Below, piece by piece: positions 28,912-38,800 of a stretch of DNA of 64,000 bases (the stretch's first letter is position 1; each line of letters opens with the position of its first letter). This DNA comes from Methyloversatilis universalis FAM5 (lineage in GTDB: Bacteria > Pseudomonadota > Gammaproteobacteria > Burkholderiales > Rhodocyclaceae): assembly GCF_000214035.2 (NCBI RefSeq), contig NZ_AFHG01000058.1, forward strand, positions 62,001 to 126,000. The letters are read 5' to 3'. Below the pieces are notes generated by a model, which was not told where the DNA came from, made no database searches, and worked only from the letters and a program-made list of their open reading frames with translations. Position numbers and translations under genes: made by a program.

Positions 28912-29489
28912 TCCGCACTCCGTTCGCACCGCTTCTTGCCCTGTGCGCCGCACTGATGCTTGCCGGCTGCGGCAGTTCGCCCGCGCCGCGCCAGTACACG
29001 CTGGCTGCGGACGCGCTGCCGGCCGGCGCCGGCGCCGCCTCGCCCACGGTGGTGATCGGCCCGGTGTCGCTGCCGGAGGCGGTGGACCGTCTGCAGATCG
29101 TGCGTCGCGTCGACGGCACGCGCAGCGAGCCGGCGGACGGTCACCGCTGGGCCGGTGCGCTGAAGGCCGAAGTGGCGAGGCGTCTGGCGGTTTCGCTCGC
29201 GCGCGAAAGCGGTCTGGCGCGCGTGGTGGCCGCACCGCAGAACAGCATTGCGCGCCCGGATATCACGGTGCCGGTGGATGTGCTGCGCTTCGACGCCGAC
29301 GGCTTCTCGTCGGTCGCGCTGGATGCCGCGTGGTCGGTGCGGCGCGACGGCCGCGAAATCGCCAGCGGCCGCTTCAGCCGCAGCGAGCCGGTGGCGGCGG
29401 CCCGCTACGACGCACTGGTGGCCGCGCACGGCCGCCTGGTCGATGCGCTGGCGGCCGACATCGCGACCGCGATCCGCGCCACGCCCTGA
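28908..29489 (+). CDS. pqiC: PqiC-type outer membrane lipoprotein
   Basis: 193 residues. The lipobox is MLAGC with the lipidated cysteine near residue 21; the body is the PqiC/YmbA ABC-type transport auxiliary fold (VVIGPVSLPEAVDRLQIVRR). GTG start overlapping the pqiB stop by 4 bases. It anchors the PqiB needle at the outer membrane. Its presence makes this a Pqi rather than a Let (Yeb) system. Confidence 0.92.
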   Translation: MIRTPFAPLLALCAALMLAGCGSSPAPRQYTLAADALPAGAGAASPTVVIGPVSLPEAVDRLQIVRRVDGTRSEPADGHRWAGALKAEVARRLAVSLARESGLARVVAAPQNSIARPDITVPVDVLRFDADGFSSVALDAAWSVRRDGREIASGRFSRSEPVAAARYDALVAAHGRLVDALAADIATAIRATP

Positions 29490-29495
29490 GCCGGC

Positions 29496-31343
29496 TCAGC
29501 GCCCGGGCAGCGCGGCGTCGAACGGAAACAGCCAGGGCAACAGCAGCATGCACAGCGCGAGCACCAGTACCGTCAGCGGTACGCCGATGCGCACGAAATC
29601 CGAGAAGCGGTAGCCGCCGGGCCCGAACACCAGCGTATTGACCGGCGACGACACCGGCGTCATGAAGGCGGCCGAGGCCGAAATCGCCACTGCCATCGCG
29701 AACGGGTAGGGCGACAGGCCGAGCTGTCCGGCCAGTGCCACCGCGATCGGCGCCATCAGGACGGCGGTCGCCGTGTTGGACATGAACAGGCCGACCAGCG
29801 AGGTCAGCACGAACAGCAGCGCCAGCAGGACGTGCGGCGAGGCCTCGCCCGCCGTCGACCGAAGCAGGCCGACGATGAGGTCGATGCCGCCGGTTTTCTG
29901 CAGCGCGATGGCGAACGGCAGCATGCAGGCGATCAGCACCAGGCTCTGCCAGTGCAGCGAGCGATAGGCGCCGTCGACGTCGATGCAGCGGAAGGCGCCG
30001 AGCAGCAGACAGCCGATCAGTGCGGCGATGACGTTCGGCACGACGCCGCTCACCATGAGCGCGATCGTGAGTACCACGCTGAACACGGCCTGCGGCGCAC
30101 GCCGGGCCGCCGGGGCCGCTTCGCCGATTTCGGCCGGCAGTGTCAGCACCAGCAGATCGTGCGCCTGCCGGTGCAGTTCGCGGATGGACTTCCAGCTGGC
30201 CGCGACCAGCAGCGTGTCGCCCATGCGCAGTGGCGTCTTCAGCGGATCGGCCGCCAGCTGGCGGCCGCGCCGGCGCAGCCCGATCAGGTTGAGGCCGCGC
30301 TGGGCACGCAGCCGCAGTTCCAGCGCGCTTTTTCCGATCATGCCCGAGCCCGGCGGCAGCAGCAGTTCGGCCAGCCCGTACTCCCGGGTAATGGCCGCGA
30401 TGCAGGCCTTGTCCATCGGCAGCGGTTCGAGCTTCATGTCCGCAATGAAGGCATCGGCGGCAGGCTCGTCCGGCGGCAGGTCCACCAGCAGCACGTCGCC
30501 CGGCTGCAGCGCGCGATGGGTGGACTGCGTGAAGCTGCGTTGGCCGAGCGGGCTGGTCCGTTCGATCAGCAGCACGTTGGCGCCGTGGCGCACCCGGGGC
30601 TGCAGCGTCGACAGCGTGTGGCCGGCCATCGGTGACGCCGCACCGACTCGCAGCCTGCGGGTACGGCCGCGCAGTCCGTAGCTGTCGGCCAGATCCTGCA
30701 GCCGGCGGTCACGGCGCCGCGCTTGCGGGGCGCCGGACGCGCCGAGCCAGCGCCGCACCGCCAGCATGTAGGCGATGCCGGTTGCCAGCACCGCCAGTCC
30801 GACCGGCGTGAAGTCGAAGAAGCCGAAGCCGGCCTGGCCGCCGTGTTCCAGCGCGCTGCTCAGCACCATGTTGGGCGGCGTGCCCACCAGCGTGAGCATG
30901 CCGCTCATCAGGCCGGCGAAGGCCAGCGGCATCAGCAGCCGCCCGGGCGCGACGTCGATCCGCGCTGCCACGCTGAGCGCGACCGGAATGAACAGCGACA
31001 CGACGCCGGTCGAACTCATGACCGACCCCAGTCCGGCGACGCACAGCATGAGCAGCACCAGCAGCCGCACTTCGCTGTGACCGGTGCGTGCCACCAGCCA
31101 GTCGCCAACGCGGAAGGCCACGCCGGTCCGCGTGAGGCCTTCGCCCAGCACGAAGAAAGCCGCGATCAGCAGCACGTTGGGATCGGAAAAACCGGACAGC
31201 GCTTCGCGCAGATCCAGCACGCCGCACAGCACCAGGCCGATCAGCCCGAGCAGGGCGGCCACGTCCATGCGCGGACGGTTGAGCATGAAGCAGGTGACGC
31301 AGAGGCCCAGCAGGGCGAACACGATCAGCGTGTCGTTCGTCAT
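29496..31343 (-). CDS. SLC13/DASS-type permease with two RCK-C (TrkA-C) domains
   Basis: 615 residues. N-terminal membrane block of about six helices (1-190), then two TrkA-C domains in the cytoplasmic middle (about 210-370; RVGAASPMAGHTLSTLQPR and LLLPPGSGMIGKSALELRLR), then a second membrane block (about 400-600) with SNTATAVLMAPIAVALA and the SSPVNTLV hairpin motif. The layout is that of SLC13-like sulfate, dicarboxylate or other anion transporters. The substrate is not deducible. It is convergent with pqiC. Confidence 0.88.
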   Translation of the reverse strand: MTNDTLIVFALLGLCVTCFMLNRPRMDVAALLGLIGLVLCGVLDLREALSGFSDPNVLLIAAFFVLGEGLTRTGVAFRVGDWLVARTGHSEVRLLVLLMLCVAGLGSVMSSTGVVSLFIPVALSVAARIDVAPGRLLMPLAFAGLMSGMLTLVGTPPNMVLSSALEHGGQAGFGFFDFTPVGLAVLATGIAYMLAVRRWLGASGAPQARRRDRRLQDLADSYGLRGRTRRLRVGAASPMAGHTLSTLQPRVRHGANVLLIERTSPLGQRSFTQSTHRALQPGDVLLVDLPPDEPAADAFIADMKLEPLPMDKACIAAITREYGLAELLLPPGSGMIGKSALELRLRAQRGLNLIGLRRRGRQLAADPLKTPLRMGDTLLVAASWKSIRELHRQAHDLLVLTLPAEIGEAAPAARRAPQAVFSVVLTIALMVSGVVPNVIAALIGCLLLGAFRCIDVDGAYRSLHWQSLVLIACMLPFAIALQKTGGIDLIVGLLRSTAGEASPHVLLALLFVLTSLVGLFMSNTATAVLMAPIAVALAGQLGLSPYPFAMAVAISASAAFMTPVSSPVNTLVFGPGGYRFSDFVRIGVPLTVLVLALCMLLLPWLFPFDAALPGR

Positions 31344-31431
31344 GGAGCGGTAGAGCAGCGGTCAACGGAGGCGCAGACGATAGCGCAGAAGCCGGGCCCG
31401 GCCGGCACTTCCGCGCACCGGCGCCCACGGC

Positions 31432-31473
31432 CGTGATCCGGAAGGCGTGATCCGAAAGACGTGATCCGAAAGG
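31432..31473. repeat. Three tandem 14-bp direct repeats
   Basis: cgtgatccggaagg, cgtgatccgaaaga and cgtgatccgaaagg follow one another without gaps in the leader of the phosphoesterase gene, 84-125 bases before its ATG. They could be binding sites for a regulator or slippage products. Translated in the upstream open frame they have no meaning. Confidence 0.8.
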
Positions 31474-31556
31474 CCTATGCACGCCGTGTCGCGCCGGATA
31501 CGGCTGTAACGCAATGTCGATGTAATCCGGTTTGCCTCTTTCCGGACTGCTTCATC

Positions 31557-34502
31557 ATGACTCTTCATCTTCTTCCCCGCCGGCTGCGCACGCTGCTCGC
31601 GACGCTCGCGTATGCCTGCGCCGCGCAGGCTGCGGTCGCTGCCGACATCACGCCCTATCTGCAGACCCCCACCGCGAACTCGATCTGGGTGACCTGGAAA
31701 ACCGCCGAAGGCGACGAATCCGTGGTCGAGTACGGCGTCGATGGCGGTCCGCTGGACCGCACCGCGTCCGGGGCTACCCAGACGCTGGCCGCCAGCTACC
31801 GGCTGCACGGCGTGCAGCTGACCGGCCTGCAGCCGGAAACGCTGTACAGCTATCGCGTGCGCACCGGCAGTCAGCTGTCGCCGGTGTTCCGCTTCCGCAC
31901 CCAGCCCACCGCCGCGCGCAAGAGCGGCCACTTCCGCATTCTGGTGACCGGCGATCACCAGTTGCGCAACGACGACCGCCATACGCCGCTGCTGCAGGCG
32001 GCGAAGGCGAAGATCCAGGCGCTGACCGGCCAGCCGCTGGAAGAGGCGGTGCACCTGATGCTGAACAACGGCGACCAGGTCGATGTCGGCACGCTGGATC
32101 ACTACGAATTCGTGCACATGAAGCCGTCGGCGGTGGTGTCCGGCAATCTGGCCATCATGACCGCGCTGGGCAATCACGAAACCTATTACGACCCGGGCCT
32201 GGCCAACTGGCGCGCGCACAACTTCTACGACGGCATCAGCTACAAGGGCCTCGCCGCCGCCGCGGATGAAAGCTACTACGCGCATCAGGTCGGCCGCGTG
32301 CTGCTGGTCTATCTGAATTCGGAGTCGAACTTCGCCGCGCAGGCTGAATGGCTGCGCAAGGTGGTGGCCGCCGCGAACGTCGATCCGGACGTGGACTGGG
32401 TAATCAGCGTGGTGCATCGCCCCTACCAGGCGGAGCAGTACGTCGGCGACATTTCGCAGTGGTTCCGCGACACCGCGATGCCCATCCTGGCCGGTACCCG
32501 CAAGCACGCGCTGAACATCGGCGCCCACCACCACCTGTACGCACGCGGCCAGACCCGCGACTGGCCGGTCTATCACATCATCAGCGGCGGCACCGCCTGG
32601 GACCAGTTCTGGGGCCAGTCGACCGAGCGCGACATGGATGACGTGCAGAAAACCATCGCCAACTGGACCTGGCAGCTGATCGATTTCGATCTCGATGCGC
32701 GCACGATGAAGGTGTCGTCGTACGCCGAAGGCCATCCGAAGCTGGGCTTCGCCTACAGCAGCCGGCTGGTCGATGAGTTCGAGCGCCGTCTCGATGCGGC
32801 CGGCCCGGACAAACCCGAACTGACCGGCAGCGCCGACGGCGCAGTGGTCACGCTGCCGCACGGCTTCACGCTGTCGCCCTTCCGGTCGCCGTCCGGCATG
32901 GCGCTGAACAGCACCCAGTTCCAGATTTCGCGTGATGCCGCCTTCACCGGCACCGTGGTCGACCTGATCCGCGACGTCGAGAACGTCTATGGCGACACCG
33001 GCGCGCCGGACTACGAACCGGTGGACATCCACGCCGGCGTCGACATCGAAACCTATACCGTGCAGCCGTACGGCCTGAACAACGGCAGTTACTACATCCG
33101 TGCCCGTCACCGCGACGCGAATGCCGAGTGGTCGCCGTGGTCGGACGCGCGCAGCTTCAAGGTCGAAGGCAGTGCGGACGGCGATCCGGCCCTGCGTCTG
33201 GCGAAGAAGGTGTGGGCACCGGGCGAACCGGTGGTGATCGAGTACATGAACGGCCGCGGCAAGGCGAAGGACTGGGTGGCGGTCTATCGCAAGGGCCAGA
33301 CCCCGGGTTCGGCTTCACCGTCGGTGAAGTGGAGCTATGTGTCGGGCATCAGCGGCCAGCTCGCCTTCTCCGGTCTGGCGGCCGGCGTCGAGTACTACGT
33401 CGCCTTCATGACCGACGACAGCTATGTCGAGATCGCGCCGCGCATGCCCTTCTACGTCGGCGACATGCCGGAACTGACGATCAGCAAGACGCAGTTCAAT
33501 GCCGGCGAGCGCCCGACCTTCAGCTGGAGCGGTGCGCCGGCCGGTGCCAAAGACTGGATCGGCGTGTATCGCGTCGGCCAGACGCCGGGCGGCATCGGTT
33601 CCACCGTGTGGGCCTACACCCCGACCGAATCGGGCACGGTCACGCTGGGCGCGCTGAACAAGGGCTACTACTACGCCGCCTTCTTCATCAACGACGCCTA
33701 CTTCGAAATTTCCGACCGCGTGCCGTTCGCGGTGGGCAGCGAAATCGCGAGCGTGAGCCTGGTGAAGAGCGCACTGGCCAGCGGCGAGCGTCTGGACATC
33801 CGCTTCTCGGACGGTCCGGGCACCGCCAAGGACTACATCGGCGTGTTCCGCAAGGGCGCCACGCCGGGCATCGACCTGCTGGTGGCCTACTACTACGTCG
33901 ATGGCCGCGCCGGCGGCAGCCTGTCGCCAGCGGACGCGCTGCCGGACGGCGAGTACTTCCTCGCGCTGTACATCAACGACTCCTACACCGAAGTGTCGAA
34001 CCGGGTGGACTTCACGGTCGGCGCCGGCAGCGAGCCGCAACCGGATCCGCGCGTGTTCGGCCTGGCCGGCAATCTGATCCGCACCGGCGACGCGCTGACG
34101 GTGAACTGGTCCGGCATGCCGGGCAACGCGACCGACTGGATCGGCGTCTATCGCTCGACCCAGACCCCGGGCAGCAGCAGCCCGTCGGTGCAGTGGCGCT
34201 ACGCGGGCGGTGCCGCCGGCACGGCGGCCTTCAGTGGTCTGGCCGCCGGCGAGTACTACGTCGCCTTCCTGCTGAACGACGGTTACGAAGAAGCCGCTCC
34301 GCGGCTGCCCTTCACCGTGCGCCGGCGCGGCGACATCAACGGCGACGGCCGCATCGATGTGGCCGACCGCGACGCGCAGCGCGCCGCACTCGGCAGCTGC
34401 GAGGGCGATGCGCGCTACCAGCCGCTGGCCGATTTCGACGCCGACCGCTGCATCAGCCAGGCCGACTACAGGCTCTGGTACGCACTTTTCACCAAACAGT
34501 GA
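31557..34502 (+). CDS. Exported metallophosphoesterase with four repeats and a dockerin-like end
   Basis: 981 residues. Signal peptide 1-29; purple-acid-phosphatase-type FnIII domain about 30-118 (ITPYLQTPTANSIWVTW); calcineurin-like phosphoesterase about 125-390 with metal motifs TGDHQ, NNGDQVD, ALGNHE, VVHRP (near 285) and GAHHHLYARG (near 322). A second FnIII-like region follows. Then come four repeats of about 90-95 residues (about 545-640, 640-730, 735-822 and 832-922), each with the core DWIGVYRxGQTPG and YYxAFxxNDxYxE. It ends with a dockerin-type pair of calcium loops (DINGDGRIDVAD and DFDADRCISQAD, about 925-980). Start chosen at MTLHLLPRR; the frame extends upstream without features. 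The next gene encodes a cohesin-like protein. Confidence 0.88.
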   Translation: MTLHLLPRRLRTLLATLAYACAAQAAVAADITPYLQTPTANSIWVTWKTAEGDESVVEYGVDGGPLDRTASGATQTLAASYRLHGVQLTGLQPETLYSYRVRTGSQLSPVFRFRTQPTAARKSGHFRILVTGDHQLRNDDRHTPLLQAAKAKIQALTGQPLEEAVHLMLNNGDQVDVGTLDHYEFVHMKPSAVVSGNLAIMTALGNHETYYDPGLANWRAHNFYDGISYKGLAAAADESYYAHQVGRVLLVYLNSESNFAAQAEWLRKVVAAANVDPDVDWVISVVHRPYQAEQYVGDISQWFRDTAMPILAGTRKHALNIGAHHHLYARGQTRDWPVYHIISGGTAWDQFWGQSTERDMDDVQKTIANWTWQLIDFDLDARTMKVSSYAEGHPKLGFAYSSRLVDEFERRLDAAGPDKPELTGSADGAVVTLPHGFTLSPFRSPSGMALNSTQFQISRDAAFTGTVVDLIRDVENVYGDTGAPDYEPVDIHAGVDIETYTVQPYGLNNGSYYIRARHRDANAEWSPWSDARSFKVEGSADGDPALRLAKKVWAPGEPVVIEYMNGRGKAKDWVAVYRKGQTPGSASPSVKWSYVSGISGQLAFSGLAAGVEYYVAFMTDDSYVEIAPRMPFYVGDMPELTISKTQFNAGERPTFSWSGAPAGAKDWIGVYRVGQTPGGIGSTVWAYTPTESGTVTLGALNKGYYYAAFFINDAYFEISDRVPFAVGSEIASVSLVKSALASGERLDIRFSDGPGTAKDYIGVFRKGATPGIDLLVAYYYVDGRAGGSLSPADALPDGEYFLALYINDSYTEVSNRVDFTVGAGSEPQPDPRVFGLAGNLIRTGDALTVNWSGMPGNATDWIGVYRSTQTPGSSSPSVQWRYAGGAAGTAAFSGLAAGEYYVAFLLNDGYEEAAPRLPFTVRRRGDINGDGRIDVADRDAQRAALGSCEGDARYQPLADFDADRCISQADYRLWYALFTKQ

Positions 34503-34549
34503 TGACTGTGGGCGGGGTCTGAGTGCTCCGCCCCGCAAGGAGAATCCCC

Positions 34550-35101
34550 ATGATGATGAAAACCCTCGTCGCCGCACTGATCGCTGCCGGCACCCTGTCG
34601 GCCCATGCCGCCACCGTATCGCTGTCCGGCACCGCGGCCGCCTCGGTCGGCCAGACCTTCTCGCTGGACGTGCTGCTGCAGCAGCCCTTCGACGGCGAAC
34701 GCGCCGGCGACGAACTGCTGGCGTTCGGCATGGACCTGTCCTTCGACGGCAGTCTGCTGAAGCTGCTCGGTGTGTCGCTGGCGCCGGTCTGGAATGACGA
34801 TTCGGCATTCACCGGCGTCCTGTTGTCCGGCTCCGCCTTCCCGGGCGTGGCCGATGAAGGGCAGGGCGCGCTGACGCTGGCCACGCTGTCCTTCCAGGTG
34901 CTGGGTGCGGGCAGCACGTCGATCGCGCTGGCCAGCGATGCGGCCGGCAATTTCAATCACGGCCTGGTCTATCTGATGGCGCCGACGCTGGACGTGCAGG
35001 CTTCGCACGCGCTTGCGCTGAGCGTGCCGGAACCCGGCAGCTACGCGATGATGCTGGCCGGTCTCGGCCTGCTGTCGCTGGCAGCACGCCTTCGCGGCTG
35101 A
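34550..35101 (+). CDS. PEP-CTERM surface protein with cohesin-like domain
   Basis: 183 residues. Signal peptide to about residue 21 (LSAHA-AT). The body (about 22-150) has the strand pattern and landmark phrases of a cohesin: ASVGQTFSLDVLL, LLAFGMDLSFDGSLLKLLGV and ALTLATLSFQVLGAGSTSIAL. The C-terminus is a textbook PEP-CTERM sorting signal (VPEPGSYAMMLAGLGLLSLA then RLRG), recognised by exosortase for surface display. A strong ribosome site (aaggaga) precedes the ATG at 34550. It is 47 bases after the dockerin-bearing phosphoesterase, so the two are probably co-transcribed and may bind one another. Confidence 0.85.
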   Translation: MMMKTLVAALIAAGTLSAHAATVSLSGTAAASVGQTFSLDVLLQQPFDGERAGDELLAFGMDLSFDGSLLKLLGVSLAPVWNDDSAFTGVLLSGSAFPGVADEGQGALTLATLSFQVLGAGSTSIALASDAAGNFNHGLVYLMAPTLDVQASHALALSVPEPGSYAMMLAGLGLLSLAARLRG

Positions 35102-35119
35102 CGCCCGGCTGCGCTCGCA

Positions 35120-35818
35120 TCAGGCCGGCGCGCGCCAGCGTCGGCACACCAGATCGCCGGGTTCGCCGGACACCGCCACCGCCGCGGCATAGCCCGCAGG
35201 CATGGCCACGCTGCGGCAGCTCAGCCGGCTGGCGGCGTCGTTGTCCGGACAGACGATGCCGCTGCCGCCCGACTGCAGCACGCTGAAGGCGCGCAGCGGA
35301 ATGCCCAGGCCGCGTCCCCAGGCCTTCACGCAGGCTTCCTTGCGGGTCCACAGCGCATAGAACGCATCGAGCCGGCGTTCGCCGGCGGCGGCGATGGCGG
35401 CCCGTTCGTCGTCGGCGAACACCTGGGCGGCCACTGCATCCAGATCGTCATGCGGGCGCACCACCTCGACATCGACGCCGAGGTCGCGGCCGCGGGCCAA
35501 TGCCACCAGCACCGCGTCACCCGAGTGCGACAGGTTGAAGCGCAGGTCGTCATGACTGCCCGGCGGCAACCGGGGTTTGCCGTGCGCGCCAGTCGACAGC
35601 GGCAGATCGGCCGCCGGTTCGCCGGTGTAGCGCGCAAGCAGTTCGCGCAGCACCGCGTGTGCGAGCACGAACAGCGCGCGGTCTGCAGGCTGCTGCAGGC
35701 GTGCCGCACGGGCGCGTTCTTCCGCGCCGAGCACGCGGTCGTCCGCGGGGTCGCCGCGTTCGGCCAGCCACAGGTGCACGGCCGCGCCCTGCAGCAGCGG
35801 GCGGGGTTCAGACGCCAT
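35120..35818 (-). CDS. Sfp-type 4'-phosphopantetheinyl transferase
   Basis: 232 residues. The Sfp signatures are LGVDVEVVRPHDDL (magnesium-binding acidic pair) and FYALWTRKEACVKAWGRGL (WxxKEA). It loads the phosphopantetheine arm of CoA onto carrier domains. It overlaps the end of the peptide synthetase gene by 11 bases, so it is the dedicated activator of the four carrier domains in this operon. Length is typical of the Gsp/Sfp group. Confidence 0.94.
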   Translation of the reverse strand: MASEPRPLLQGAAVHLWLAERGDPADDRVLGAEERARAARLQQPADRALFVLAHAVLRELLARYTGEPAADLPLSTGAHGKPRLPPGSHDDLRFNLSHSGDAVLVALARGRDLGVDVEVVRPHDDLDAVAAQVFADDERAAIAAAGERRLDAFYALWTRKEACVKAWGRGLGIPLRAFSVLQSGGSGIVCPDNDAASRLSCRSVAMPAGYAAAVAVSGEPGDLVCRRWRAPA

Positions 35819-38800
35819 GGGCCTCCCCGGCCATGTCCTCTTCCAGCCGTTGCCGGATCAGCGCGGCCAGCGCGTCCACGTGCGGCGGCTTCATCATCAG
35901 TCCGTGGCTGCCGCTGACCGAATGCAGGGTCAGGTTGCCGCCCACCCGTCGCGACCAGCCGAGCAGCGGATCGCTCGCCTCCAGTCGCGACACGTCGGCG
36001 ATGTACAGATCGACCCGACCCGGATACATGCGTGGCCGGTAGCTCCAGTGCGCCCACCAGTGCGCCGAGGCGCCGTCCGGGAAGCCGCCCGGCGGCTTCA
36101 GCCCAAGCGCGTGCAGCAGCGCGTGGGTGATCCGGTCGCGCTGCAGCAGCGGCCGCAGCCGCGCGCGCAGGCGGCCGATCAGGCCGCTGCCGGCGGGGCG
36201 GCGGTATACCCCGGGCGCCCAGGTATCGAGCAGGCCGAGGAAGGCGATGTCTTCGCCGGCCGCGCGCAGCTGCTGCGCCATTTCGAACGCGACCGTGCCG
36301 CCGCTGGAAAAACCGGCGATGCGGTAAGGACCGTGCGGCTGCTGTTCGCGCATCGCTGCGATGCAGTCGGCGGCGATCGCCTCCACCGAGGTGCGAGCCG
36401 GTTCGCCGCCGCCGACGCCGACCGCATTCAGGCCGATCACCGGCTGGTCGTCCGGCAGCGCACGCGCCAGTTCGAAGTAGTGGAACAGGTTGCCGCCTAT
36501 CGTGTGCACGCAGAACAGCGGCGGCCGGCTGCCACCGGCGCGTATCGGTACCCGCAGCGGCCAGCGCACGCGGCCGCTGGCATCGCGCAGCAGGCCGGCG
36601 ATGGCGCGCACGGTACGGGCGCGGAACCAGAAGGTGTCCAGCGGCAGGCGCTGGCCGAAGCTGCGTTCGATCGCGTCCGCCATGCGCACCGCCAGCAGCG
36701 AGTGGCCGCCGATGGCGAAGAAATCGTCCTCGACCGACAGGCCGTCGCGGCCGAACAGGCTTTCCCAGATCGCCAGCAGGTGACGCTCCGCCGCGTCGCG
36801 CGGTCGCGCGCCGGCGGTGCCGCCGCTGGCCGCGGCCGGGTCGGGCAGGCGGGCGCGGTCCAGCTTGCCGTTGGCGGTCAGCGGGAAGCGTTCGAGCGCG
36901 ATCACCGCCGACGGCAGCATGTAGGTCGGCAGCTGTGCCGCAAGGCGGCTCCGCAGCGCGGCGCCGTCCAGCGCCTCGCCGGCCACCCAGGCCAGCAGTC
37001 GCCGTTCGCCGGCCGGCGTGGTACGCAGCATGACCGCGGCCTGCTGCACGCCGGGCAGCGCGGCGAGCGCGGCCTCGATCTCGCCCGGCTCGATGCGGAA
37101 GCCGCGCAGCTTGATCTGTTCGTCATTGCGGCCGATGAAGTCCAGCGTGCCGTCCGCACGCCAGCGCACCCGGTCACCGCTGCGGTAGAGGCGGGCGCCC
37201 GGTTCGGCCGACCACGGGTCGGGCACGAAGCGCTCGGCACTGAGGTCCGGCCGGCCCAGATAGCCGCGCGCGACGCCGGCGCCGCCTATCCACAGCTCGC
37301 CTTCCACGCCCACCGGCACCGGCTGCATGGCGGCGTCCAGCACATGGACGGTGGTGTTGGCGATCGGCCGGCCGATCGGGACGGCGGTGCAGTCTTCCGG
37401 CAGCGGCGACGCAATGGTGTGGCAGCAGGTGAAGGTGGTGCCTTCGGTCGGACCGTAGCCATTGATCAGCGTCACGCCGGGCAGCGCGGCCTGCGCGCGC
37501 CGCACATGCGGCACCGACAGCGCCTCGCCGCCGGTGAGCAGCTGGCGCAGCCCGCGCAGCGCCTCCGGTCGTTCGTCGATCAGCGTGTTGAACAGCGCGG
37601 CGGTGAGCCACAGCGTGCTCACGCCCTGTTCGCGGATGACCGCCTCCAGCCCGGCTGCGGTCGGCACCGCTTCCGGATGCACCACGCAGCGTGCGCCATT
37701 GAGCAGCGCGCCCCACAGTTCGAAAGTGGCGGCGTCGAAGGTGGGCGGCGCCAGCAGCAGGAAGGTTTCGTCGGCATCCAGCTTCGCGTAGGCGGTGTCG
37801 CGCACCAGTCGCACCACGCTGCGCTGTTCCACCATGACGCCTTTGGGCTGACCGGTCGAGCCGGAGGTGTAAAGCACATAGGCCAGACTGCGCGCGTCGC
37901 CCGCAGGCGGCGGATTGTCGGCCGGTGCGGCGGCGATGCCGGCGTCGTCGAGCTGCAGGCGCTGCACGCCGTCGAGGGCCGGTGCGTCGTGCGCGGCCAG
38001 TACCACGGTCACGCCGGCGTCGCGCAGCATGTAGTCGATGCGGGCCGCCGGATAGTCCGGATCCACCGGCAGGTAGGCCGCGCCGGCCTTGACGATGCCG
38101 AGCAGCGCGACCGCCTGGTCCAGCGAACGCTTCATGCACAGGCCGACGCAGCGGTCAGGCCCTGCGCCCAGCGCACGCAGACGGTGGGCGATGCGGTTGG
38201 CGCGCGCGTTCAGTTCGCCGTAGCTCAGCGTGTGCCCGTCGCCGGTCAGCGCCACCGCGTGCGGCCGGCGGGCGACCACCTGTTCGAACAGCGAAGCCAG
38301 CGTGGCGTCGGCCGGATAGCCGGTGGCACTCTCGTTGAAGGCGTGCAGCGCCTGCAGTTCGCCAGCGGTGAGCAGCGGCAGCGTGGCCACCGCACGGTCA
38401 CCGTGGTCGGCGAAGGCGTGCAGCAGCGTGCACAGATGGCCGGCCATGCGTGCCACCGTGTCGTGGTCGAACAGCGCGCAGGCATACTCGATCGACATCT
38501 GCAGCGCCTGGCCGGCTTCGCGCACTTCGAGCGTCAGGTCGAACTTGGCGATCGGGCGGCTGACCGGCAGCGCGTCCGCCGGGTGGCCGCCGAGCTGCAG
38601 GCGCAGGTCGTCGGCCGGCTGCAGCACGAACAGCGTCTGGAACAGCGGATTGCGTCCGCGTTCGCGGGTCGGCTGCAGCGCGCGCACCAGACCTTCGAAC
38701 GGCTGGTCGGCGTGATCGAAGGCGGCCAGCACGCGGCTGCGCACATCGGCCAGCAGCGCGGGCAGCGGCTGGTCGGCGGCCACCGCGATGCGCATCACCA

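Noticed and set aside
31432-31473. CRISPR-like array
   Set aside because: Repeats of 14 bases are contiguous with no spacers, and there are no cas genes in the window.
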